From: a bacterium
GTDB lineage: Bacteria; Sysuimicrobiota; Sysuimicrobiia; Sysuimicrobiales; Segetimicrobiaceae
Direction: 5' to 3'
NCBI GenBank assembly: GCA_035295165.1
Contig: DATGJN010000086.1
Location: 1 to 41,691 of the forward strand
DNA length: 41,691 nt
Shown here: piece after piece, positions 14,677-22,425 of the stretch
Layout of the letters: each line of letters begins with the position of its first letter
Position numbering within the stretch: position 1 is the stretch's first letter
The notes under the pieces: generated by a model
What the model was told of the DNA's origin: nothing
The model's database searches: none
The model's input: only the letters and a program-made list of their open reading frames with translations
Program-made: the position numbers and the translations under genes

Positions 14677-15834
14677 TCAGTCGCGGTGCACTGATGCGGC
14701 GCCCGCGACGTCGCGCACGACGTCCATCACGGCGTCGACATGCGACTCCCACGAGAAGCGCTGCGCGATGAGGCGCCCGCCGTCGGCCATGCGCTGGCGC
14801 CGGTCCGCGTCATCGCGCAGCCGCGTCACCTCCGCGGCAAGCGCCACGGGATCCTCGGGCGGGTAGAATGCGGCGGCGTCGCCGCACATCTCGTGGTTGA
14901 GTGGGCGGTCCGCGGCGATCACCGGAACGCCGCTCGCCATCGCCTCGACGAGCGGGAACGCGAACGACTCGCACAGGGAGGGATGGACGAACAGGTCGGC
15001 CGCGGCGTAGACGTGGTGCACCGCGGCGTGCGGGACGCGCCCGAGGAGCCGCACCCGGTCTGCGAGCGCGTGGCGCTTGATGAACGCTTCGTATCGCGGG
15101 AAGCCGTTCGGCCAGTCCTCGGGGGCGATCGTGAGCCACGTCGTCGAGGGGACCTGCGCGTCCCGAAGCAGCCGGGTCGCCTCGAGCAGGATCTCGACTC
15201 CCTTGTACGACGCCGCGTGCGACACGTACAAGAGCCGTGTGCCCTCCGATCGCGCGAGGACGGCGGCGAGCTCGGCAGGCAGCGGCGTGGCGGTGCGGAA
15301 CGCCTCGAGGCCGAACCCGTGCGGCACGACGCGGAACCGCTCCGCCGGCAGGCCCGGATAGACGGCGCGGATCATGTCTCGCATCGCGGCCGACGGCGTG
15401 ACCACGCGGCGGGCACCGCGCATCACCGCGTGGGCCAGCGCGCGGGTCGCGGTGACCATGACCGTCTGGCGGAGCGTGAGACTCCGTAGGTAGTAGTCGC
15501 AGAAGTACACCGGGTTACGCTGGAAGACGATGTGCGGGACGCCGCTGCGAATGGGGCCGAAGTTGAGGAGGGAGACGAGGACGTCGGGCCGTTCCCGCGC
15601 CTGGACCCGCCTGATCCCCCATTGGTCCCACATCGCGTGGGCGAGCCTGCCCCGCAGTTCTCCGGTGCGGATCAGCCGTACGTTGCCGGGCAGCTCCGGC
15701 GCCGGCCACCGGGCGTTCACGCACGCCACGAACGCATCCGACGGATAGCGGACGCCGGCGGTCCGGAGGAAGTTGGGGAGGTGGGTGGCAGAGCCACCCA
15801 TGCGGGCCGACACGGCGTTGATGAGGATGCGCAC
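14677..15834 (-). CDS. Glycosyltransferase family 4/1 (GT-B fold)
   Basis: 385 residues from GTG 15834 (VRILINAVSARMGGSATHLP, a standard N-terminus for retaining GT-B transferases); the frame is open to 15882 as an alternative. Donor-domain features are RLLYVSHAASYKGVEILLEA and WPNGFPRYEAF, then HVYAAADLFVHPSLCESFAF and PLVEAMASGVPVIA, where the Glu of CESF and the downstream Glu contact the nucleotide sugar. The protein would add a hexose or deoxyhexose to a lipid-linked or surface glycan at the inner membrane face. No other glycan genes adjoin it; heptose and carbamoyltransferase genes lie 21 kb away. An 8-base inverted repeat (15782-15800) falls in its early codons and may fold in the mRNA. 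Confidence 0.9.
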   Translation of the reverse strand: MRILINAVSARMGGSATHLPNFLRTAGVRYPSDAFVACVNARWPAPELPGNVRLIRTGELRGRLAHAMWDQWGIRRVQARERPDVLVSLLNFGPIRSGVPHIVFQRNPVYFCDYYLRSLTLRQTVMVTATRALAHAVMRGARRVVTPSAAMRDMIRAVYPGLPAERFRVVPHGFGLEAFRTATPLPAELAAVLARSEGTRLLYVSHAASYKGVEILLEATRLLRDAQVPSTTWLTIAPEDWPNGFPRYEAFIKRHALADRVRLLGRVPHAAVHHVYAAADLFVHPSLCESFAFPLVEAMASGVPVIAADRPLNHEMCGDAAAFYPPEDPVALAAEVTRLRDDADRRQRMADGGRLIAQRFSWESHVDAVMDVVRDVAGAASVHRD

Positions 15835-16101
15835 GATGAAGCGATTGGCGGTGGGCGAGCCGGGTTCCTCGCCGACCCGCACCGGAAACGCCTCGCCCTG
15901 CGTCCGCGCTGCGCTGGAGACTCGGGGGGACGCCTGTCGATGCCTCCGACGGGCTGATCGCGGGCCAGGCGCGGCGCCGTCGCGCGACGCGGGTCGCGGC
16001 GAACGTGTTGGGGTTCGCCCGAGTCAACCGGCCTGATCTGGGAGGATTGGGCGACCCCGGACGCTCGCCACAGGCCCACGAGACGATGCCTCCCGGGCGC
16101 C
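15835..16101. other. Divergent intergenic region without a recognisable gene
   Basis: About 400 bases separate the glycosyltransferase start from the Mrp start. The right part holds the Mrp promoter and leader. In the left 260 bases I see no gene with family similarity and no clear -10 for the glycosyltransferase. Confidence 0.5.
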
Positions 16102-16130
16102 TTGACGCTCCCCAGCCTCGATGTTACGCT
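16102..16130 (+). promoter_or_regulatory. Sigma-70-type promoter upstream of mrp
   Basis: TTGACG (16102-16107), 17-base spacer, TACGCT (16125-16130). Five of six -35 positions match consensus and the spacing is ideal. Predicted start near 16137, giving about 107 bases of leader before ATG 16244. It could drive the long block of co-directional genes that follows. Confidence 0.7.
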
Positions 16131-16243
16131 GAGTGGGTACTGAGAATGACTCTCACCGGCCCTTCGTCCAACCCGGCGACCCGTCGCAGGAACGGGACTC
16201 CGAGCCGGAACCCGCGCCCTGGGAGCATATCGAGGAGGCAAGA

Positions 16244-17320
16244 ATGTCTGCCCGCGAGCTCGCTGTGACCCGAGAGCAGGTGCTTGAAGCGTTGCGCGGC
16301 GTGATGGACCCGGAGCTTCACCGCAGCATCGTGGAGCTCAACATGGTCAAGGAGATCGCGATCCGAGGCGGCGACGTCCGGGTCGACGCGCTCCTGACCA
16401 TCAGCGGGTGCCCGCTCCGGGAGACAATCATCGACTCCATTAAGGCGAAGGTCGCGGAGCTCCCCGGGGTCGAGCACGTGGATGTCCAGCTCGGCGTGAT
16501 GAGCCAGGAGCAGCGCCAGGCGCTCATCGGCCAGCTCCGCCCCGGCCCGCAGCGGCAGTCCCCGCTGCTCGCGCCAACGTCGAAAACGCGCGTGCTGGCG
16601 GTTGCGAGCGGCAAGGGCGGGGTCGGCAAGTCCACCGTGACCGCGAACATCGCCGTGGCGATGGCCCGGCGCGGGCGCACGGTCGGCATCGTGGACGCCG
16701 ATGTGTACGGGTTCAGCATCCCAAAGATGATGGGCGTGTCGGGGCGCCCCACGATCATCGACCAGATGATCATCCCGATGGAGCGATGGGGTGTGCGGCT
16801 CATGTCGATCGGGTTCATGGTCGACGAGGGCGAGGCGGTGGTGTGGCGGGGGCCGATGCTCCACAAGGCGCTGACGACGTTCCTCACCGAGGTCCATTGG
16901 GGCGAGGTCGACGAACTCCTAATCGATCTCCCGCCCGGGACCGGGGATGTCTCGCTCACGATCGCCCAGACCCTGCCCCGGTCGGAGATGCTGATCGTCA
17001 CGACGCCACAGTCTACCGCAACCGGTGTCGCCTACCGCTCCGGCAAGATGGCGGAGAAGGTCAACATGCCGGTCATCGGTGTCGTCGAGAACATGTCGTA
17101 CTTTCTGCCGGCCCCGGGCGCCGATCCCGTGTACATCTTCGGGCAGGGCGGCGGTGAGCAGCTCGCGCGGATGGTCGACGCCCCGCTGCTCGGACGGATC
17201 CCGCTCGACCCGGCGATCCGCGAGGGGAGCGACCGCGGGACTCCCGTCGCGGTGGGCGCTCCGGACAGTGCGTCCGCGCGCGTGTTCTACGAGATCGCGG
17301 ACGCCCTGCTCAAGCGATGA
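16244..17320 (+). CDS. mrp: Mrp/ApbC-type P-loop Fe-S cluster carrier ATPase with N-terminal MIP18 (DUF59) domain
   Basis: 358 residues from ATG 16244 (GAGGAGG 5 bases upstream). Residues about 5-85 form the MIP18/DUF59 domain found in SufT-like Fe-S assembly proteins (ALRGVMDPELHRSIVEL, ISGCPLRETI with Cys56). Residues about 115-355 are a MinD/ParA-type ATPase with deviant Walker A SGKGGVGKST (122-131), LIDLPPGTGD and TTPQSTATGVAYRSGKM. The protein would bind and transfer Fe-S clusters in the cytoplasm using ATP. The CxxC that bridges a cluster between subunits in E. coli and archaeal relatives is absent: the segment after ENMSYF reads LPAPGADPVYIFG. Some other GC-rich lineages show the same loss. 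It heads a run of genes that includes DUF169 and KorAB; the gap to the next gene is 21 bases. Confidence 0.93.
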   Translation: MSARELAVTREQVLEALRGVMDPELHRSIVELNMVKEIAIRGGDVRVDALLTISGCPLRETIIDSIKAKVAELPGVEHVDVQLGVMSQEQRQALIGQLRPGPQRQSPLLAPTSKTRVLAVASGKGGVGKSTVTANIAVAMARRGRTVGIVDADVYGFSIPKMMGVSGRPTIIDQMIIPMERWGVRLMSIGFMVDEGEAVVWRGPMLHKALTTFLTEVHWGEVDELLIDLPPGTGDVSLTIAQTLPRSEMLIVTTPQSTATGVAYRSGKMAEKVNMPVIGVVENMSYFLPAPGADPVYIFGQGGGEQLARMVDAPLLGRIPLDPAIREGSDRGTPVAVGAPDSASARVFYEIADALLKR

Positions 17321-17341
17321 GGCGGAGGCGACGCGCGTAGC

Positions 17342-18181
17342 ATGGACCCGGTCACGCTGAACGCAGAGATCGAAAAACACGTCCGGCCACAGACGTTTCC
17401 GGTCGGGATCCGGATGGTGCGCGCCGGCGAGGCGTTGCCCGACAACGTCCGGATCCCCAGCCGGGACATGGGCATCCGGGTGGCCATCTGCCAGACGTTC
17501 TCGATCGCGCGTCGCTACGGGTGGGCGGTCGCGGTCGGGCGCGACGATCTCAGCTGCCCGCTTGCGAAAACGGCGTTCGGGTTCGAGCCGGTGCTTCCGT
17601 ACTACGCGGAGGGCAATTTGGCGTGCGGGATGTACGTCGGGACGCCCGAGGCCGCGGCCCTCACCGAGGCGGAAGTTCCGAAGTTCGTGTTCGGGGAGTA
17701 CGAGCGCATCCTCATCGCGCCGCTCGGGCGCGCGAAGTTCGAGCCCCACGTCGTGCTAGTCTACGGGAACTCAGCCCAGGTGATGCGTCTCGTGGCCGCG
17801 GCCCTCTACCGCCGGGGCGGGCGGTTGCACAGCAGCTTTTCCGCGCGGCTCGACTGCGCCGATGCCGTGATCGAGACGATGCACGCGGGCCAGCCCCAGG
17901 TCATTCTGCCGTGCTACGGAGACCGGATCTACGGGCAGACCGAGGACCACGAAATGGCGTTCACGATCCCGTGGGCGATGGTCGGGGACTTGGTGGAGGG
18001 GCTCGCGGGAACGCATCGGGGCGGCGTCCGCTATCCGATTCCCGCGTGGCTCCGATACACCGGCGAGTTTCCGGAGAAGTACCGCAAACTCGACGCGTTG
18101 TGGGAAGAGCAGCACGGGGAGCCCGCGGAGGGTCCGCGCGAGGACCCCGCCGGAACCGGTCGCGATCGCCGCGGCGGCTAG
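17342..18181 (+). CDS. DUF169 family protein
   Basis: 279 residues, ATG 17342. Matches the DUF169 (COG2043) pattern: TFPVGIRMVRAGEALPDNVR at the N-terminus, CQTFSIARRYGW, DDLSCPLAKTAFGFEP with conserved Cys, ACGMYVGTPEAAA, HSSFSARLDCADAVIETM, then VILPCYGDRIYGQTEDHEMA. Several conserved cysteines (CQTF, SCPL, ACGM, LDCA, LPCY) suggest a cofactor or metal-binding enzyme, but no activity is established for the family that I know of. The C-terminal 25 residues are a charged Gly/Glu/Arg tail. It sits between Mrp and the 2-oxoacid:ferredoxin oxidoreductase genes; DUF169 genes often lie near Fe-S redox enzymes and anaerobic metabolism, which fits this position but does not define a role. Confidence 0.9.
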   Translation: MDPVTLNAEIEKHVRPQTFPVGIRMVRAGEALPDNVRIPSRDMGIRVAICQTFSIARRYGWAVAVGRDDLSCPLAKTAFGFEPVLPYYAEGNLACGMYVGTPEAAALTEAEVPKFVFGEYERILIAPLGRAKFEPHVVLVYGNSAQVMRLVAAALYRRGGRLHSSFSARLDCADAVIETMHAGQPQVILPCYGDRIYGQTEDHEMAFTIPWAMVGDLVEGLAGTHRGGVRYPIPAWLRYTGEFPEKYRKLDALWEEQHGEPAEGPREDPAGTGRDRRGG

Positions 18182-18352
18182 CGGCGCACGGCGGCCACCG
18201 GCCCCAGGGAGCGTTCCGACGGAGGGGAAGCGGGCACCCGGCAGTCCTGCTGCGACATTTGACCGGCGAGCGGGGCGGAGCCTTCCGACGCGTCCCACGA
18301 GGACGCCGAGGGCGGAACGTGACGCCCAACCTTCAACGGGGGTGAGAACGCA

Positions 18353-20119
18353 GTGGCCAAGCGGCTCAACGATGTGACGATTCGATTTGCGGGCGAGGCC
18401 GGGCAGGGCGTGGAATCGGGCGGCCACGGATTCGCGACCGCACTCAGCCACGGAGGGCTGTGGCTGCACGCGTTTCCCGAGTACATGTCCCGCATCCGCG
18501 GCGGCCTGAACTTCTTTCAGATCCGCGTGTCGGATCGTCCGCTGTGGACGCACACGGAAGGCACGCACCTCCTGCTCGCGTTCAGCGCCGAGGCCGTGAC
18601 CGAGTACGGTCCGCACATTCTCCCGGGTGGGGCGCTGGTCTTCGACGAAGGCTTGAAATTCGACGCTGGCGCGGTGAGCGCACGGGGCACCCAGAGCTAC
18701 TCCATGCCGCTTCACAAGATCGCGCAGGAGATCGGCGGGAACAAGATCATGACGAACACGGCCGGGCTCGGCGCGGTCGCGGGAATTATCGAGTACCCGT
18801 TCGAGTTCATCGCCGGCGAGATTCGGGAGAACTTCGCCCGGAAAGGCGACGCGGTCGTGCAGAGCAACCTCAAGGTCGCCGAGGAGGGCTATCGCGTCGG
18901 CCGCGAGCGGTACGCAGGATCGTTCGACTGGAAGGTTTCCCCGCTCGACAGCCGCCCGGCGCGCGTGCTGGTCCACGGTAACCAAGCGTTCGCCATGGGC
19001 GCAATCGCGGCCGGCTGCCGATTCATGTCCGGGTACCCGATGACGCCGGCGAGCTCGATCCTCGAGTTCATGGCCGCCCACCAAAACGCGTACGACATCG
19101 TCGTGAAGCAGACCGAGGACGAGATCGCGGCGGTGTGTTTCGCGATCGGTGCGGGCAACGTCGGTGCGCGGGCGCTCACCGCGACGAGCGGCGGCGGGTT
19201 TTCGCTGATGGTCGAAGCCCTCGGCCTCGCGGGGATGGCGGAGGTGCCGGTCGTGATCGTCGAGGCGCAGCGGCCCGGACCGTCCACCGGAATGCCGACG
19301 AAGACCGAGCAGGCGGACCTGCTGTTCGCGCTGTTCGCGAGTCAGGGAGAATTTCCGCGGATCGTGCTGACGCCCGGGACGCAGGAGGAGTGTTTCCACA
19401 CCGCGGTGCGGGCGTTCAACCTCGCGGAGAAGTGGCAGTGTCCGGTGATCGTCATGACCGAGTTCTACCTGACGACCGCCCTGCGGCCGCTGCTGTCGTC
19501 CGACCTACCGATCGAGCACGTCACGATCGATCGCGGGGAGATGTTGACGGCGGGGGAGCTTGACGGGCTCGCGGGGCCGTATCTGCGCTACAAGGACACG
19601 CCGAGCGGCGTCTCGCCGCGCGCGCTGCCGGGACACCCGAAGGCGGTGCACCAGGCGTGCAGCGACGAGCACGATGAGTACGGGCACTTTGAGGACGAGG
19701 ACGCGGCCAACCGCCTGCGCATGGCCGGGAAACGCATGCGGAAGTTTCGGCACATCGTGGAGGATCTCGGCGGGCCCACGATCTACGGGCCCGAGGGCGC
19801 GGACCTGACGCTGATGGGGTGGGGCAGTTCGTACGGGGCGATGCGCGAGGCGGTCGACCGGCTCAATGCCGCCGGCACCCGGGCGAACCTGCTGCACTTC
19901 GTGGATGTGTGGCCGTTCCCTGAGGCGAAGGCGACGCCGCTGATCGAGGCGGCGCGAGTGCTGGTCGCCGTCGAGGGCAACCAGACCGGACAGTTCGCCC
20001 ATCTCGTGCGGGCGATGACCGGACGCCGGGCCGACCATTTCGTGTTGCGGTGGGACGGCCGGCCTCTCAGCGCCGATTACATCCTCGCGAACCTCAAGGA
20101 GGCCAAGGTTCATGCTTGA
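18353..20119 (+). CDS. korA: 2-oxoacid:ferredoxin oxidoreductase, fused gamma-alpha subunit
   Basis: 588 residues from GTG 18353 with GGGGGTGAG about 7 bases upstream. It forms, with KorB, an enzyme that oxidatively decarboxylates a 2-oxoacid (2-oxoglutarate or a related acid) to its acyl-CoA and reduces ferredoxin, or runs in reverse for CO2 fixation. Residues about 5-190 are the gamma domain, with RFAGEAGQGVESGG; residues about 200-588 are the alpha part, with GYPMTPASSILEF (YPITP-type motif) at about 226-238, KQTEDEIAAVCFAIGAGNVG and TSGGGFSLMVEALG. No separate delta ferredoxin subunit is visible. The stop overlaps the korB start by 8 bases. Orthologues of this fused form include the KorA of actinobacteria and archaea, so substrate assignment between 2-oxoglutarate and branched or aromatic acids is not certain. 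Confidence 0.93.
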   Translation: MAKRLNDVTIRFAGEAGQGVESGGHGFATALSHGGLWLHAFPEYMSRIRGGLNFFQIRVSDRPLWTHTEGTHLLLAFSAEAVTEYGPHILPGGALVFDEGLKFDAGAVSARGTQSYSMPLHKIAQEIGGNKIMTNTAGLGAVAGIIEYPFEFIAGEIRENFARKGDAVVQSNLKVAEEGYRVGRERYAGSFDWKVSPLDSRPARVLVHGNQAFAMGAIAAGCRFMSGYPMTPASSILEFMAAHQNAYDIVVKQTEDEIAAVCFAIGAGNVGARALTATSGGGFSLMVEALGLAGMAEVPVVIVEAQRPGPSTGMPTKTEQADLLFALFASQGEFPRIVLTPGTQEECFHTAVRAFNLAEKWQCPVIVMTEFYLTTALRPLLSSDLPIEHVTIDRGEMLTAGELDGLAGPYLRYKDTPSGVSPRALPGHPKAVHQACSDEHDEYGHFEDEDAANRLRMAGKRMRKFRHIVEDLGGPTIYGPEGADLTLMGWGSSYGAMREAVDRLNAAGTRANLLHFVDVWPFPEAKATPLIEAARVLVAVEGNQTGQFAHLVRAMTGRRADHFVLRWDGRPLSADYILANLKEAKVHA

Positions 20120-20981
20120 TCTGAAGTTGTATCAGAGCCCGATCAAGCCGACGTGGTGCCCCGGGTGCGGGGACTACGGCATTCTGAACGCCGTGAAGAG
20201 CGCGCTCGCCCAGTTGGAGATCCATCCGCACGAGGTGCTGTTCGTCTCCGGCATCGGGTGCGGAAGCAAGCTTCCCGACTACATGAACGCGAACGGGTTC
20301 ACGACGATCCACGGGCGATCGCTTCCGATCGCGATGGGAGCGAAGCTCGCCAACCCCGATCTCAACGTGGTCTGCGTCACGGGCGACGGCGACGGGTACG
20401 GCATCGGCGGCAACCACTTCCTCAGCATCATGCGGCGCAACCCCGACCTCGTCCACATCGTCGAAGACAACATGGTGTATGGACTGACGAAAGGCCAGTA
20501 TTCGCCGACCAGCCCGCGAGGGTTTGTCACCAGCACGACGCCGGACGGCAGCATCGAGGTCTCGTTCAACCCGATCGCCACCGCGATTAACGGCGGGGCC
20601 ACGTTCGTCGCCCGAGGGTTCTCCGGCGACCCCAAACATCTGGCGACGCTGATTGCCGCCGCGATCCAGCACCGCGGGTATGCGCTCGTCGATGTGCTGC
20701 AGGCGTGCGTGATCTACAACAAGATCAACACGTACGACTTCTACCGGCAGCGCGTCTACAAACTCGAAGAGGCCGGGCACGACCCGGCGGACCGGGACGG
20801 CGCCTGGCGGCGGGCGCACGAGTGGGGGGAGCGGATCCCGATCGGGATTGTCTATCAGGCGTCGGGGCAGCCGACGTACGAGGAGCAGGTCAAGGCGCTC
20901 AAGGCTGGGCCGGTGGCGAAGCGCCGGCTGGCGCCGCTCACGTCGGCGCAGGCGGACGCGCTGCGCCGGGAGTTCATCTAG
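20112..20981 (+). CDS. korB: 2-oxoacid:ferredoxin oxidoreductase, beta (thiamine diphosphate) subunit
   Basis: 289 residues, ATG 20112, overlapping korA by 8 bases. Binds thiamine diphosphate and one [4Fe-4S] cluster. Cluster ligands appear as Cys16 and Cys19 of TWCPGCGDYG, the Cys of SGIGCGSKL, and the later Cys of LQACVIYNK, in the same order as characterised beta subunits. The ThDP motif is VCVTGDGDGYGIGGNHF with the downstream VEDNMVYGLTKGQYSPTS, whose YGLTKGQ is a hallmark of the 2-oxoglutarate and 2-oxoacid group. The C-terminal 70 residues are charged and helical. It works with KorA and an external ferredoxin. Fe-S loading could come from the HesB, Nfu and Mrp proteins encoded in this window. 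Confidence 0.95.
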   Translation: MLDLKLYQSPIKPTWCPGCGDYGILNAVKSALAQLEIHPHEVLFVSGIGCGSKLPDYMNANGFTTIHGRSLPIAMGAKLANPDLNVVCVTGDGDGYGIGGNHFLSIMRRNPDLVHIVEDNMVYGLTKGQYSPTSPRGFVTSTTPDGSIEVSFNPIATAINGGATFVARGFSGDPKHLATLIAAAIQHRGYALVDVLQACVIYNKINTYDFYRQRVYKLEEAGHDPADRDGAWRRAHEWGERIPIGIVYQASGQPTYEEQVKALKAGPVAKRRLAPLTSAQADALRREFI

Positions 20982-20994
20982 GAGGGCCGGGTAC

Positions 20995-21501
20995 GTGGCG
21001 GTCACCACGGGGAGAATCAGGCGGCGGCCCGGGACGGGGCGCGGCGCCGACACGGTCGCCGACCGCGTGCGGGCGCTCGAGCGACAGGGCTACCGTGCCA
21101 CCCCGCAGCGCCGGGCGATTCTCTCAGCCGTGCTGGGGGCCGGGCGCGTGAACGTCTCCGCCGAGGAGATCTGCGGACGGGCGCGAACCCTCTGCCCCAC
21201 GGTGAACCTCGCGACGACGTACCGCACGCTGGATCTGCTCGGGCGACTGGGGATCGTTCGCCGGCTCACGTACGGAGACGTGCGGGGTGTGTTCTGCGCG
21301 AACCTCGAGCCGCACTACCACGGGACGTGCCTGCGGTGCGGGGCCGTCGTGGATCTTCCGCGGGGGCGGGTCGCGGAGTTGCTCCGGCGCGAGCAACGCG
21401 GGCTCACCGACGGGAGCTTTTCCATCGTCGACCACCGGGTCGAGTTCTACGGGTACTGTGACGCGTGCCGGGCGTCCGCCCCGGCCGCGGTGATCCCGTG
21501 A
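20995..21501 (+). CDS. Fur-family metalloregulator
   Basis: 168 residues from GTG 20995, with GGAGGG about 9 bases upstream. A basic N-terminal tail (about 1-20) precedes a winged helix RALERQGYRATPQRRAILSA and the Fur-type recognition region NLATTYRTLDLLGRLGIVRR. The dimer and metal domain has EPHYHGTCLRCGAVVDLP (regulatory His and the first CxxC) and FYGYCDACR (second CxxC, structural zinc). The family controls iron, zinc, manganese or peroxide responses. The sensing metal is not readable here. It lies 13 bases after korB, and its stop overlaps the next start, so it is likely to be co-transcribed with the Fe-S enzyme genes. Confidence 0.93.
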   Translation: MAVTTGRIRRRPGTGRGADTVADRVRALERQGYRATPQRRAILSAVLGAGRVNVSAEEICGRARTLCPTVNLATTYRTLDLLGRLGIVRRLTYGDVRGVFCANLEPHYHGTCLRCGAVVDLPRGRVAELLRREQRGLTDGSFSIVDHRVEFYGYCDACRASAPAAVIP

Positions 21502-22361
21502 GTGGCTGGCGCGGTCGGCTGCGCGCGGCGTCAGCCGGCCTGTTGGGCGCCGCCCTGGTGACGGGGTGGAGCCTCGGGTCGTGGGCGGCCACACCGGGCG
21601 CCGCACCGCTGCCACTCGCCTTTCCCCTCCATCTCACGTCTGATCAGGTCACCGTGGATAACACCGGGACCACACTCATCGCGTCCGGCCACGTGCAGGT
21701 CGACTATGGCGCCGACCATGCCACGGCGAACACGCTGCGGCTCACCAAGGCGGCCCGGACCGCGGAGTTGTCCGGCCATGTCACCGTGACCGGGCCGCAG
21801 GGGCAGGCGACGGCGGAGACGGTGACGCTCACGCTGACCCCCACCAACGAGGTGACGCGGGCTGTCATGACTGGGAGCGCCTCGGTGGAGACGCCCCAGT
21901 ACGCGCTGTCGGCCGACACGATCGACGCCGATCGATCGACACAGCGCCTGGTGGGCGAGGGCCACGTGACGGCGTTCAACGCGCCCGACTTGATCATCAA
22001 CGGGGACCGGGTCGTGTACGATCAGCGCACGGAGCACGGGCTGGTGACGGGACATCCGACCGTGGCGAACAAAGCCGGCCGGATGCAGGGCAGCGCGATC
22101 GACTTGTTCCGCGCGGAGGACCGGGCCGTGATTCACGGGCCGGTCCAGGCGGACGTGTACGGGGCGGCGATCACCAGCGCCGACGCGACCGTGAACTTCA
22201 AGACGTCCGTGGCCACGCTCACCGGACACGTCGTGATGGTGCGGCGCCAGGGGACGCTGTGGGCGGATCGGGTGACGATCTTCTACGAGACACGGCGGAT
22301 GATCGCCGAAGGGACCACGCGTGCGCACTTCACAGAGCTCGGCGACACCGAGAATCCCTGA
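21498..22361 (+). CDS. LptA/OstA-like periplasmic protein
   Basis: 287 residues from GTG 21498, overlapping the Fur stop by 4 bases. Residues about 5-33 are a signal peptide (LRAASAGLLGAALVTGWSLG, then SWA). The mature chain is a series of short beta repeats typical of OstA/LptA jellyroll proteins: LTSDQVTVDNTGTTLIASGH, TANTLRLTKAARTAELSGHV, ALSADTIDADRSTQRLVGEG, NGDRVVYDQRTEHGLVTG, and GTLWADRVTIFYETRRMIAE, at least five copies. Such proteins bridge the periplasm and carry lipopolysaccharide or related lipids to the outer membrane. At 287 residues it is longer than E. coli LptA (185), and no LptB/C/F/G genes are nearby. Its presence supports a diderm envelope. Confidence 0.82.
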   Translation: MSGWRGRLRAASAGLLGAALVTGWSLGSWAATPGAAPLPLAFPLHLTSDQVTVDNTGTTLIASGHVQVDYGADHATANTLRLTKAARTAELSGHVTVTGPQGQATAETVTLTLTPTNEVTRAVMTGSASVETPQYALSADTIDADRSTQRLVGEGHVTAFNAPDLIINGDRVVYDQRTEHGLVTGHPTVANKAGRMQGSAIDLFRAEDRAVIHGPVQADVYGAAITSADATVNFKTSVATLTGHVVMVRRQGTLWADRVTIFYETRRMIAEGTTRAHFTELGDTENP

Positions 22362-22425
22362 CCGGGGAGGCCGCGCGGCGCCCGCCGCGCGTGTTCCCGG
22401 AGGGCACGTCCAGGAGGTGGAGAGT

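Noticed and set aside
15782-15800. 8-base inverted repeat TGGGTGGC/GCCACCCA as a terminator
   Set aside because: It lies in the first codons of the glycosyltransferase and has no T-run in either direction.
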